DNA from: Patagioenas fasciata | Lineage: Eukaryota; Chordata; Aves; Columbiformes; Columbidae | Reading direction: 5' to 3' | Length of the DNA: 64,000 nt | Assembly (NCBI RefSeq): GCF_037038585.1 | Contig: NC_092526.1 | Span: 5,418,001 to 5,482,000, forward strand | Part shown: positions 50,223-63,100 of the stretch, in pieces | How the letters are laid out: every line of letters begins with the position of its first letter | How positions within the stretch are numbered: position 1 is the stretch's first letter | Position numbers and translations under genes: made by a program | The notes under the pieces: generated by a model | What the model was told of the DNA's origin: nothing | Seen by the model: the letters and a program-made list of their open reading frames with translations, nothing else | Database searches by the model: none

Positions 50223-50900
50223 TATCACAGTGTATTTGGGATTGGAAGGGACCTCAGGAGATCATCCAGTCCAATCCCCCTGCCAGAGCAGGAACGCCTA
50301 GAAGAGGTCGCACAGGAACATGTCCAGGTGGGTTTGAATGTCTCCAGGTAAGGGGACTTCACAACCCCCCTGGGCAGCCTGGTCCAGTGCTCCATCACCC
50401 TCACTGAGAAGTTCCTTCTCAAATTTAAGTGGAACCTCTTGTGTTCCAGCTTGATCCCATTACCCCTTGTCTTATTGTTTGCCACCGAGAAGAGCCTGGC
50501 TCCATCCTCATGGCACTCACCTTTTATATACTTATAGACATTAATAAGGTCCCCCCTTAGTCTCCTCTTCTCCAAGGTAAAGAGCCCCAGCTCCCTCAGC
50601 CTTTCCTCACACGGGAGATGCTCCACTCCCTTCAGCATCTTTGTTGCCCTGCGCTGGACTCTCTCCAGCAGTTCCCTGTCCTTCTGGAACTGAGGGGCCA
50701 CAACTGGACACAATATTCCAGGTGTGGTCTCCCCAGGGCAGAGTAGAGGGGCAGGAGAACCTCTCTGACCTACTGACCACCCCCCTTCTAATCCACCCCA
50801 GGATACCATTGACCTTCCTAGCCACAAGGACCGAGTGCTGGCTCATGGTCATACTGCTGTCCCCAGGACCCCCAGGTCCCTTTCCGCTACGCTGCTTTCT
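50223..50900 (-). mobile_element. CR1 LINE, 5'-truncated, antisense to LRP1B, largest copy here
   Basis: On the minus strand, an open frame of 200 codons (50827 down to 50225) contains the CR1 ORF2 C-terminal signature: [74 protein letters not shown]. The frame then runs on into tail sequence. Upstream (higher coordinates) it includes the stretch containing [17 protein letters not shown] in another frame, so one frameshift separates it from the rest. The 3' end is near 50223, reading GGTCCCTTCCAATCCCAAAT on the minus strand. Only the C-terminal part is present, without the catalytic core, so it is immobile. The long intact frame suggests a younger insertion than the copy at 31727. Confidence 0.94.
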
Positions 50901-53582
50901 TATAGTTTCCTTCTCTAGTACGGATGCAGTGAGAACAGGGTGTCACATAGATTCAAATGACCATTTTCTCTCAAGGATCATTGTCCACATAGCATATTAT
51001 TATTCATTGCACCTGATGATTATGTTATTACGATACTCAAGGAGTAGAGTATTCGCTTAGGACTTTTAGGCATGTGTAGGCCTCAGTGTTGTAATGGTAT
51101 AGCTGAGTGTTTCTTCTTTATGTGACCACCAGCAATTGGAGGACCTCGTAGACAAATGTAAATGTGGTCAATTTGTGCAGAGCTGAGTTCCTCAGCAAGA
51201 TGTATATTTGTGGGATCCTGCGGGGAGCCGAGGAGATCTCTATTTCAAATACACCGTGCCCTGAAGAGAGAGCTTCCACATAGGCACTCGCTGCACATCT
51301 CGGAGAAAACGCTGAACTTTTAAGTGCTCGCCAGTGTGTGTCTCATCCAACCCAAGGGAAATAATTGGAAAGTGTTTATAAAATACAGCCTTGCCATCAG
51401 CATTCAGGAGGGGATGGGAGAAAATGGGATCCCATGTCGTGGCAGCCGTACTCAGTGTTATAATAAAACAACTAAAAGGATTTGTTGTAACTACAGAGGT
51501 CAGGAGCTACCACGTCTGCAGGATTGTAGTGGAATGGATGAGGGATATTATTTCTTATTTTATTATCATTATGTTAGTCCTTTGTAAACATTCCTGAAGA
51601 AGAGCAGCTCACTCTCAGGAAGACTTACAACTTTTCTTTAGTCAGTGTAGTATGAACGTAGGATGTTTATTTCACATTATTGAAATGTATGTTTGTTTTA
51701 CCTTCAAATCGGCCACACCATGTATACGTCTGCCTGTTAACATATGACTTACAAAATGGCACATAAAACTGTGATGATTGGTTTTCATAGTGAGGGTCAC
51801 ATTTGGTTACAGAAATCTGTTAGCACTTTGTGACCAGCATGAGATTTTTTTGCTTTAAGGCAGTTGTGTTGTGTGGGGCAGATATAAATGAAAGCTCTCA
51901 TTTAACTATCATTTGCAGGCACTGAAAAAAGCTGCAAGCTCTGACTTTCAGCCTGGAAAGGAGGAGCGGGAGGCTAGAGGGGGTTGATCTGTGCCATTTT
52001 GGGGGGTGTTAGTGCCAGAAGTAGCGTTAATCTTAATGTTCTTACACCTCTGATGTGAGAGCCAAGACAATTTCTACAGAGTGAATCCTGCTTCTTCCCG
52101 CAGTTCCCCAAGTGTAAATTAGGGGCAGCTCAAGGAAGCTGCAGGGTTTTACTGATGCAGAACGGGTGCTGCTTTCCCTGAAATCTTCAGACTTCGCAGC
52201 TTCAGTAAAATTTTTCATGTAGCAATATTAACTCATCTTCACGCTTCTGATATAGAAACAGAGTCTGGTGCCCTTGGACCAGCTCTGCTGACCGTACTCA
52301 GTTATGTTAATCACGGCGGGAAGGATGCTTTTCATGAGAGAACAGAAAACATTTTTTTCTTAACATTTTAAGAACGCCTTTCAAGAAATACTTCTTCCTT
52401 TCAAGTGCCTTTGCTGTGTAATCTTGGGTATTGTTCAGTATCAGATGGATCCAAGAAGGGGTGCTGGGAGATGCCAAGTGTAGCTGCACCCTCTGAACGT
52501 CTCAGAGGCTTCTGTATCTGAGATGTGCAGATCCCCACCCTGCCAGCCAAAGCCTGTGCTCTAGAAGCACCATTTCTAATGCAAAGTAAAGCAAACTCAG
52601 AAAAACAGCTTTCTGCTCTTGGCCTTGAACCATGTTTCTAGCCCAAATAAGACACCTATGGTTAAGTGTATGCAGGTGAATGGTGGGATTTTTTTTTGGT
52701 ATATGTTTCATCTGCAGCATCTATGGCCCACACAAAAATGCCTGACAATAAAAACATCCAAATGTACTATTGAGTTTAGAGGTCAGTTTGGTTAAACTCT
52801 GTTACGAAAACAGCAGTGGCTTAATGCAACTCAAATTAGATGGGGAAAGGGCAATTTTTAAATAACTGACTTTAATGTGCTAACACGTTAACAGTTTGAT
52901 ATACTGACCAAAATGGTCTTTCCAAGGCAGCTGAACCTCCTCTTGCTCATGGGACGTGAGGCAGAGGAAGGGGTCATGGCTGGTTTGGATGACATGAAGC
53001 ATCTTTGGATATGTCAGGGTCAGAGCAACTCTCTTGCTTCTTCCCCAGATCTGTTTGTCTGCTTCAATGTCAAACTTTGTATGAATAATATTTGGAAGTA
53101 TTGACATCTAAAGAGAAAGGGTTGTGATGTGTAAAAGGCAGCAGTTTACAAACTCAAGAAGATACATCTTAATCATAGCCTCAAAATCACTGAGAGAGAT
53201 GTGTTTGTATTTTTTCTTCTCTGCATACAGTTATGATAAAACAGAATTTCTTTGCAAGGTATTGGTATGAAATTCTGGAAGAGGAGGCAAAGGGGATTGT
53301 TCTGTGGCTCCATCAAAGTGTTTAAAGAACAGAAATTTGGCTTTCAGGATGTTATCAATCCAGTGCTTATTTTGGAGTTGTTGCTGTTATCCAAGTCTAG
53401 GTTTGAAGATTAAATCAGAAGGTCAAGATTTCACATCTGTTTCTCTTCAGGGACCTCTTCTGTGCATATGGGTTTTTTTGATTCAAAGATAGATGGCTGG
53501 ATTTTGAAAACTGTTTAGTACATAGCAACTGTGCATGATCTCCAAGGGAAGATTTTTAAAGCCCCAAACGGGCACAGAGCAG

Positions 53583-53606
53583 CTATACCCTTTACTATAC
53601 CCTTTA
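53583..53606 (+). repeat. 12-bp direct repeat, two copies
   Basis: CTATACCCTTTA occurs twice in tandem (CTATACCCTTTA then CTATACCCTTTA), followed by GCAGCTTTAAG. A small duplication in unique intronic sequence. Confidence 0.7.
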
Positions 53607-53850
53607 GCAGCTTTAAGTAAGTTAATTAAGCGAATGGAAATGGCTGGCTGGTCGGGTAACCTGCTACCCTGGGTAGGTGCCTGGCTGTAAGCTAATGTGG
53701 TTTTTTTAATGTCATGGCCAGAATAATGCTTTTGAAGTTAGTGGAACTCTCATTTGAGCATATTTTAAATTATAAGCATGTGATAATTGTAAACATTTAC
53801 CTGTGTCATAGAAAGAAAAATCCACCTTTTTCAGAGAGCAGGGCACAGAT

Positions 53851-53884
53851 TTAAAAACAACCCAAAAACCAAAACCAAACTTAA
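53851..53884 (+). repeat. short A/C-rich tract
   Basis: TTAAAAACAACCCAAAAACC followed by AAAACCAAACTT. A short member of the same A/C-rich class found six times in the window. Confidence 0.5.
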
Positions 53885-56800
53885 CTTTTCTCTGATGTCT
53901 TTTAGAGGTGCATTGTCATGGTGCTTTTCTTCATCCAATTCCACATTCAGTTAAAAGGAATCTAGTCTGTTTCATTATATTTTATTCTTTTTTTTTGTTT
54001 AAATGGCTTTTAGATCATTTACACTTTCGTCAACTCTTCAGTCTCTTAGTGAAAGCAGTAGCAATATTTTTTTAAATTACTAGCATGGCGTTAAATTGGC
54101 CTAGCATGAACCAATGCCAAATTATTTACTGTTGTATTATGCAAAGTACTGCATGTTCCCAAAGCCACAGTTTGTACATGTCTAAAAAAAAGTGGATGTT
54201 ATGCTACAATATCAACTGATATTTGACTGAAAGTGCATTTGTTTTGTCTCAAATGAAATACGTTTCCTTCTGCAGCACAAAAGGATGATGATCATCTCTT
54301 GCAGTCCCTTCTCATAACACTGGAATGTAAAACTCGCTCCCAGCTAATGCACAAAGCAGCTGGTACTGAACAGAAAAGACACAAAAGATTGACCAGAATT
54401 CAAACTATCACAAAATGAAATGGAAATAATCTCCTATCAGAAGTATCTCAGAGGTATAGTTTCCTTTGAACAATGAAAACTAGCGTTTAAATTACGTAAC
54501 GGACCTGAACAGAACCACAGAGTATGAAAGGGAAATGTATAACACTTGGGTCAGCTGAGCTCCTCTGAGCTTTTCTTGTCTGAAAGGAAGGCAATGAATG
54601 CACTCAAATTCTGTAAGAAATAATAATGCTTTCTGGTATTTAATGCCTTTCACCGCAAGATCTCAAGGTATTTTTCCTTAAATAATTATTACAGGTTGCA
54701 ACTAATTATAATATTAAAGGAGGCTTGATTATGTCCATTTGAGTGTTAGAAACAGGGTTCTGTCCTCATTTATCCCAGGTTAGAAACATGAAGAATGGTT
54801 ACATCTCGGAATAAAATTGAGGTGGTGTAAGCAGAGCAACTGAGTGTTTTCACTCTGGTGTGTGAAAATGTCAGAAATTAATTTTCTTTCCCTTCAAGTC
54901 TAAACACTACAAATATCACAGACTGTCCAATATTAGATTTAGCTTGTCATTTCCCAAAGGGGCTGTTGCCCTTCCCAGCAGGTTGGTGCCTGGGGGGCTG
55001 ATCTTCATTTTGCAGAAGCCCAAACCTCCCAAAGAGAAGTTGTACTTAAATTTGCCTGAATATACAAATCAATGAGTTTGAAAAATGGCCGTAATCTGGG
55101 TAACTGGTACCTTTTAAAGTCATTAAACCACACAATAGGCAAAAGGAAATAAGAGCAAAATGAATTAGAAGTGAGGAAACTGGGTATTTTTTCACCTCTG
55201 ATTTTTTAACAGGTGAATTTAATGCAAGATCAATAGTGCTGGCTGGGGTCAGCTTTACTTGAGGAAGGTAATATATGCAGTTCTCAACACGGTCTTCTAC
55301 AGCATCTCAACCATGACCATCAATACCCTTTGCTTCCAGTAGTGCATCAGTTTGAAGCAAAAAAAATGCCAATCATGCTGTCTTGTGCGCTGATGTATGA
55401 GGAAATCGATAATAATGGAATTTAGTCATCAAAGCATGTTACAAGGTAGTATACAAACATTAATTAACCTTTAAAAATAAACATGAAAAAAGTAATGCTG
55501 TTACCATTCCAGAACTTGGGCTAATTGGGATATAGGAAGATAAGCATGGTTGGGTTTTTCAAAAAATGTGAGGGTCTTGTTGAGAATGGAGGGAGGACAA
55601 GTCCTCAGATCCTGGGGTGCAGTTTTTCCCTATAGGATGCCACTAGGAAATAGCAAATTATCCCTAAAGGCATCTTGTTTTCCCACCCTTGCCTAACATG
55701 GCACAAGTGGATGCAGAACCGGAGCTTTGGCTTCCCCGTGTTTGATGTCGGAGCAGATCTCAGCCAGCGGGCTGTACGTGAGGTGACGCATTTTGATGGT
55801 AACGAGAAGGGGTTTTAGGTCATTTTGTATACATGTTGACAGTGTGGATTTATACTGGTGTCCAGTGAAAAAGCACAGTGATATAAATCCTGAAATAGAG
55901 CTTTTGCATGCCCTATTAAAAAGTGTTTTAAAAAATTATGGGTGCGGATGCAACTCGGTTTGTCTGTCGCAGCGTCTCCTCTGGAACTGTGTGAACTCTT
56001 CCCTTTTTTCCCAGTTCATAAAATGATATGTCCTTGTGACGTATTATAGGCTCTTTCATTAGATTTAATTTCTCCTCTTGTTTATTTTATTGCACTGACT
56101 TGAGAAAAATACGATATCACGCTTGTCATTACCTTAGGGTTTTTCTCTGTATAAATATTATCTTTTTGATGATTCCGAGAATTCTGAGGAAAAAAAATAT
56201 TGATTTCTCTATGTCAAAAGGCTCTTCTGTATGTCATAAATATTATTTTTGTCAAGATTTAATAATTCGTTGTCCAAGCCAGTGCTTAAGTGGAATAGAT
56301 TTATGTTAATACAAACTTTCTTTGGTATTAAGGTGATCAATTTTTCAAGTGAGGAAAAAAGGGAAAGTGTCAGGAGCAACAAATGATCGTGTGTGCTATG
56401 GTTTACTTGTAACCTCAGGTTCAGACCAGATCATTTTGAGGAAGAGTTCATTGGGCAGATATTAAAATATATGTGGGGGAAGAAGTCGTTTTTGCAGAGC
56501 TGCCTGTAGGGGAAACCACTAATGCTCATCCAAGTCAACAGGTGTTGAATCAATACATTTGCAAGATGGTTTTCCACACTTACCTTGGGAACATGAAAAT
56601 TGGAGTTGATATTCAGATTGTGATTAAGCCTGAAAAACCCAATGCAGTGAGTTTAAGAAGCAGAGGGACAGTTTTCGTGTTGTTCGCTGGGCTCTTGGCC
56701 AGGCAGAGCAGGAGAATTCCCATGGTCTTCTCATTGCTACAGGTAAGAGTAATCAGATTTTAAAGTATTTCATGTATTAGTGAAACCACAGTGATTCCAG

Positions 56801-57014
56801 TTAGAGAAGATGAAAATGAGACAAGATACTCAATTTTACTAAGTGTGATAAAAGCCAGTTTGGGACTGAGGAAGTAAAGGTGACTGGTAGAGTATTAATC
56901 TTTTTGGACTATTTGTGCCTATTGAAGAAGAGCACTTGGTAAGTGATGACTATGTGTGCAGTATGGCTGAAATGAACCCTACAACTTGTATAGGATCATC
57001 TCTGATTGAAAATG

Positions 57015-57181
57015 TTAAAAACCAACCAAACCAAGAAACCCCAAACAAACCAACAGAAACAAAACTGAAACAAGAAAACCCAAACAAACCAACAGAAACA
57101 AAACTGAAACAAGAAAACCCAAACAAACCAACAGAAACAAAATTGAACAACCACCAATCAACCAAACCCACCAAAAACCCC
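57015..57181 (+). repeat. A/C-rich low-complexity tract enclosing the minisatellite
   Basis: Almost entirely A and C on the + strand (AACCAACCAAACC-type words), with the 39-bp minisatellite in its centre and CCACCAATCAACCAAACCCA at its right edge. G is rare and confined to GAAAC words. Same compositional class as the tracts at 691, 32258 and 44526. Confidence 0.75.
57041..57157 (+). repeat. 39-bp minisatellite, three copies
   Basis: Unit of 39 bp starting CCAAACAAACCAACAGAAAC. Copy 1 is 57041-57079, copy 2 is 57080-57118 and identical to it, and copy 3 is 57119-57157 with divergence in its last 15 bases. It lies inside a wider A/C-rich tract (57015-57181). Since 39 is divisible by 3, the chance open frame over it shows a 13-residue repeat (PNKPTETKLKQEN). 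The frame is not supported as a gene. Confidence 0.9.
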
Positions 57182-60100
57182 CTCAGAACTGAGTCTATTG
57201 CCTACATTGACAGACCTGCTTTATTAATGTGCTTGTACTTATGGTTATTCCCTCTAAACATAGGCTGAGTTTTGTTGCTTTTAGTCATGAGGAATACAAT
57301 TTGGAAAGAAATGCGTTCTTAACTTAATTACCTGGGCTTTTTTAATTACATGCTTCTACTGATTGAATAGCAAATTATGGAAAATTGGGAATGGAAAAAT
57401 AAATTTGCAGGATATTTTTCTTTGCAGGTCTGGTGAGTTATGAAATCATAACTTATCCACGAACTGAGTTGGGAAGGTAAACTAGAATGTAGATATTTTG
57501 TTACCTGGGTATTGATGTTTCATATTTTAATACAACTCAAAGTTTGACTTGCTGCCTGATAAAAATAAGAGGGTTATATTTCTTTCTGCTGCAGAGTTTC
57601 AGACCATTGAGTTTTCTGGCAGAGTGATCAAAGTTGAGTTTCAGCAATGGCTGCACAGATTGCCAGATTATATTGTATATAATTAGCATATGTTGTTCAG
57701 AATTCTTCTTGGTTATACCAGGGAGAAGCCAAAAGTGCTCTCCTGAGATCAATGCATTTTCTCTGCTATTTACGCTGCTGAAATCACAGTTTAGCTCATT
57801 GTGTGTTTTTATAATATGTTGTACACAACTGTGAATACATATTTGATGATAATAGAAATGTGATTAAATTTCAGCTTTGTTCGCTTCACCTGCTTTTGCT
57901 CGCTATCTCTCCACTGACATTTATTCCATTGTTCAAAACTCTTGAACTGCTTCAGGTAGCTGCCAGAAAAATGAAAACAGCAAACAACAAACAAAATCCC
58001 TTCTGCCAAGACCTCCGTGCCTTTTCCTCCTACAAACAAGGGTTTCATCTCTGCCACTGTGGCAAATTTATACATTGGATATTTTCATTCTCTGTAACAA
58101 GAGAAACAAAGGCTTGCCCCCAAACTATATAAAAACAGGTCTTTGAATACTAACTTTAGCGTTCTTTTTATGTAACAGATAAGTATTTCATGTGCAGTGG
58201 CTTGTTTTCCAAGAAGAAAATTTAGAATTATACTGATAATTTCCCCAATGTTGCAATCTCTCTGAAGAGGCTGGTACTGGAGTGTCTTCTCGACACATAC
58301 ACGGGATGCTCGGCCCGCATCTCAGCTTTCTCATTTATGAGACTTCTGCAATCCCAGCCACCAGGTAGCTCTGAGATGATAAATACAGCTTTACTGGCAT
58401 TATTGTCCTGTCTTTATACGTGAGAGGGAAGCTCTTGGGCTAAATCAGTGCTGCTGCTTTAATGCCTGTTGTCATAACCCAAAGTTGTCTTGCTTTTTCC
58501 TTTAGTACAGCATCCAGTTCTATGAAGTAAGCTTGTGTTTATTATTGTCCTCTCTCCCTGCTTGAAGCAGAAAAATACAAGATATCTTTTCTGCAAAAGA
58601 AGGGCAGATGCGGTCATGGAACTTGCTTCTCTATAGTGCCCTGAATTTGCATGACATGGTTTTCCTTTTTTTTGTTGGAAACAACGTGCCAGTCACTGAC
58701 TGGATCAATGAAAATTGATTTTCGAATAGTGAGTAGAAGCAAACAATTGCATAAAAGGGATAATGATCTTGCACTGAAAGCAACTGGATAATACGCATTT
58801 TACCAGTAACTGATGGGTACATAGAGATAAAAAATAAAGCAGAGCATTTATGACCTGGGCAAGGGGGGAAGTTAAATGAGGTTTTGATTCTGATTTATAA
58901 TATTTTTATGACTGATATACAACACAGTATCTAATTTGATTCTAAACAGGGTGGTTTGAGTTTTCTTTATTTCGTCTTTGCTGGCTTATTTCTGTTTAGT
59001 TGTGAGAGACGTGTGCTTAAGTAGTCCCAGAAGGGCTTTCAAAGGATAGATTGCTATTGCTTTCCATTGTACAAAAAGGTTAATTACGGAGGCTGGGAAA
59101 ATGTTGCCTCTTTAATGATAAGAAACCTCTATACAGAAATGACTAAGTGAGCTAGTTTTCATGGTCATCTTAATTTTAAAATAAATGACAAAACATCAGG
59201 GTCCTTGATCATTTTGAGTGTTAAAAAGGAAAGGTCTGACACACAAGAGAAATACCTAATAACCAGAAAATCTAGGATAGGTAACAGAGGAGATCAACCA
59301 AAAAATAATTCATTAGAATTTCTATGTAAAACTAATGAAAAAAATGTGCGAAAGCAAAGCTGTAGAATTTTTACCGGAGTTTATAGGCTGTTATATAAAA
59401 CAGACTTTCTAATAAATTAAACTGTAATTTACACCCCTATTTTTTTATGCTTCTCTTCATGGATCTTATTCTGCCATTCAGGTCACTTAGGTACTGCACG
59501 ATTTCAGAGGAGAACAGAATTTGAATTCTATTGTTGACATGCTGAAGTTGACAATTATCACTATTTTTGCTTTAGTGCCGGTCCTCTAATGGGAATTTTC
59601 AAATAGAAAATGTGTATTTCCCCTGTTTTTGCACTAAGTGACCAAAGAAGGAAAAGGTCTATTTAAGGTTTGTGCAATACTTCTTTACCAGGAATATGAA
59701 GACCTGTGAGTTACAGCGTTTACTAGAAAATACAAGACAGACTGTACCTGTTAAATTAATGATTGCTTAAGAGCATCATCATTGAGAAGTGTTGAGACCA
59801 ATGGTGGGTGAACCCTCCATAGGTACCAGAAGTTTCCATTCTGCTTAAACAAGTGTTCTTGTATGAATTCATTGAGTCTAAAAATCACTCTGGGCTGGGG
59901 AACCTCTATGAAATCTCTCACTAACTGGTCACCTTCTGAAGTTGTCCCAGCCTGGTGCCATTGAGTGTCACCTCCACCAAGCACCTGTTCCTTCAGTATT
60001 CCCAAGATACTTCTTTAGGTTTCAATTCTTTGAAATCCAGTACCCCAGTATTTAAAAAAATTATAAACTTAACCTGTTGGTGTTGCAGTCAATGAAAAAA

Positions 60101-63100
60101 TATAATCAAGTTAATGCAGAAATGCTAATACAGTAGAAATTAGGAAAGGTAGATGTTTGGAAATCATTGCATTAATTTGTAATTCATAAAATTAATGAGT
60201 TTTGTGTAAAAGTTAATATCTAGAGATACTTAAAATGAAAACGGTTATTAGAAACATTATTAACGCTGAAATGAAGAAACATTTTGCTTTTCATATTCAT
60301 ATTTTGTGCCTGTCTTTTGCAGTTCCAAAACACGTTTGTCTTCTAAATTGTGACAATGCGGGAAACGTAGTTGTGCAGTTTTAGTAATACTGGGGCAGTG
60401 GTGATCTCAGCTTTATGAATTATTAATATTTGCATATTTTACTGCTGTTTGTTCCCTTATACACCGTAATCCTATGAAGAAAGAGCAAAACTGTTGCTTG
60501 TTCCAGAGAGTTGTTACTGAGATCTTGGCAGAGATGTAATGTTGGGATGATGTGGAGTTAAAGAAAATAACTGCTGGTGAAATAACGGAGTAAAGTTGGT
60601 CAGAGAAGCTGATCCTCACTATGAGGAGAGCAGGAGCTGGAGCTGTGTGAAGGAGTTGGGGTTGATAAAAAGGATAGAAGGGGCCATTGCAAACAAAAAT
60701 AGATGGCATGGTAGTGGTTTTAGTATCCTTTGAGTTTGTAGTTTATCCAAATCAATCTTGGATGCTAAGAGCAATAAAAATTGCAAAGCATAGAAAATTA
60801 GAATTGTGGATATTGAGAGGCTAGAAAATGATGGGGATGAAAAGACTGAAAGGAGAGATTGGGAGGAAAAGCAGTTTGGTGTGAGCATGTTTGCTGTGAA
60901 TAGATCGAGCCATTGATGGAGACTCCCCAGGTTTGGTTGGGGCAGTAAATACAGAATAGCTCCAGGCTCTGGAGATCTCTTGGGCATTGGAGACCCCTGG
61001 CTTAAACTGGCACGGAGCTCCTTTCTCCTTGTCTACATTTGGCTTAATTTGTAAGTTTTTACATATGTAAAAACGGAGTTTATACATGGGAAGTATATAA
61101 AACCAGCGTGTCTTTTACTGAGACACCTCCCCCAGTAAATCTATGAGCAGTTGGCTCTGTTTATTCTGAAACGTGTAGTTTTGTTATGACAAATAGCTCC
61201 ATTTGCTTTTGTTTCACATAAATACAGGAAATAAATATTTTTACTTACGGTAGCTATTCATGACTAGCGTATGTTAGCTAGCAGCATAAGCAACATATAT
61301 AGATTTGAGAGTTAATCAGGACTTAAGTGTAATTCCTTTTGAGCATTTAGCTATTAACTTCATGCAAGTAAAACCACCGAGTTGCTTTTTAGTGGCTTAT
61401 TTGTTTATATGGAAAATCAATTAGCACGGCCCCTGTGGTTTCCTTACCTTTTCTCTTCAAGGGTTCTCACCAGGAGAGGGACGGACACAGCGTGATTTTG
61501 GCAGAGGCTCCCGTGGCACTGGGATGTGCCAAGTCAGCCCAGCAGAGCAGGGTAGGAGCTCGGGGAGTGAGACTTCAGGGCCTTTAAACCTCCTCATGAG
61601 GCTGGAATTAATAAATACCAGCCTCAGGTGTCAATGGGGAAGATGATGATAATGCAAAGGGAAACACCGTTGTTTTGTTTGAATAACTGGTGGCTCAAAA
61701 CCGCTCGGTTCCAGCTTGTGCTGTGTGAGCAATTGCAGCTGGTTTTATGCATGTATTTTCTTTTTCTTTCCCCTCCTTTTGTTAAGAGCTGTATGTCCTT
61801 TAGGCCATGAAATTGTGTATGTACTGGGGAGGAACATGCTGGAATAGCACTATATGCATGTAGAAACAGAGATGCGATACGCTCGGCACATCTCTTTCAT
61901 TTTCTGCCAATTCAGCTGGTTCTGGGCTGTGGTGGTTCCAGGTCTCGGTCTCCTTGGAGCAAGAGCCGCCAAGAGCCAGAGCTGCCAAGCTGTTTGCTGG
62001 GCCTTTCTATCATTGCTGTGAAGCATCTCTCCCCTTAGGAGTCTCTCTGGAAGCCTTCAGCGTTTTTTACGGTGGTGACTATACCCTAAATTGGCCCAGA
62101 TTTATGAAGAGGTCCATATAGGCTTACTATGCTGAGATAAATTGGTCTTTTTTCTTTTCATGGAAAGTTGATTGTATTCCCATTTATCTGCCTGCATGTG
62201 GTTATTTGATAGGAACCCTTGCACTCTAGGAGAACAAAAAGCAGGTGATGGGCAGTGAACCCCACAGTTTTCCTCTGGCATTGAGATACTGAACGGGCAC
62301 CAGCATGGACCAGAATAGCATTGGAGAATGGGGCTGTTGACAGCAACACATGCTTGCAATTATTAAATCCCAAATTAAAACAAAGTGTAAGTGACAACAT
62401 GAGTGAGACGTGCAATTAATAACATTATTTTGTTTGATCATGTGAAGGAATGGTAGTGGGGCTGGGTGAATAAAACACATCCAAAGCACCTCCAAGGGCA
62501 GCGTTTTTCTGGTGCAACGAACCCTCTTGGCCACGTCACCCTGTTTTCAGTAGATGTTCAAGAATGCTTGATTTTAATTGCAGGTTCCCCTAAGTAATTA
62601 CTGCAATTAATAAAGGAAACTCTGGAAATAAAACAGCAATACCTGATCCTCTAAACTTTTCTTTGTTTTAACCACTGGTATCACAGAGCTCCTTACCGAC
62701 CAGGAGATATTTTAATGGTTCTATTTAGCTTATTTGGAGTCTATATCTGTATTTTTTTTACTGTACAAATGGAGAGAGGACACTATGTTTTCAGAAGTCA
62801 GGCGTTGAAATAGTCTGCTTTAGATAATTTCTAAGAAGTTTGGTGACTTGGAAGGAAAGTGAAAACTAAGGACTATTTTAACCCTGTTGGAAATACTACA
62901 CCTCCAAGTGAATATTGATTTATTTAAATAATTGTGCTCAATCTCAAAACTAAGAATTTTAAAAGGCAGAGAGATTATTATTCATCTAAAGGATGTAATG
63001 AGTCATTTCACAGTTTATTAACCCATGCTGCTCAGCAGAGGGAAGGCGGAGGAAATATCGGGTCCCTGCTGAGTGGAGTTTGATGGTTGTGTTGGGTGTT

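Larger units (their letters stand above)
50901..57014. other. intron 1, block between CR1 and minisatellite: nothing recognised
   Basis: Unique AT-rich sequence with the 12-bp direct repeat at 53583 and a short A/C-rich tract at 53851. Open frames are all below 100 codons. Confidence 0.55.

Noticed and set aside
56915..57268. 117-codon frame with a 13-residue repeat
   Set aside because: The repeat is the translation of a 39-bp A/C-rich minisatellite. There is no exon context.
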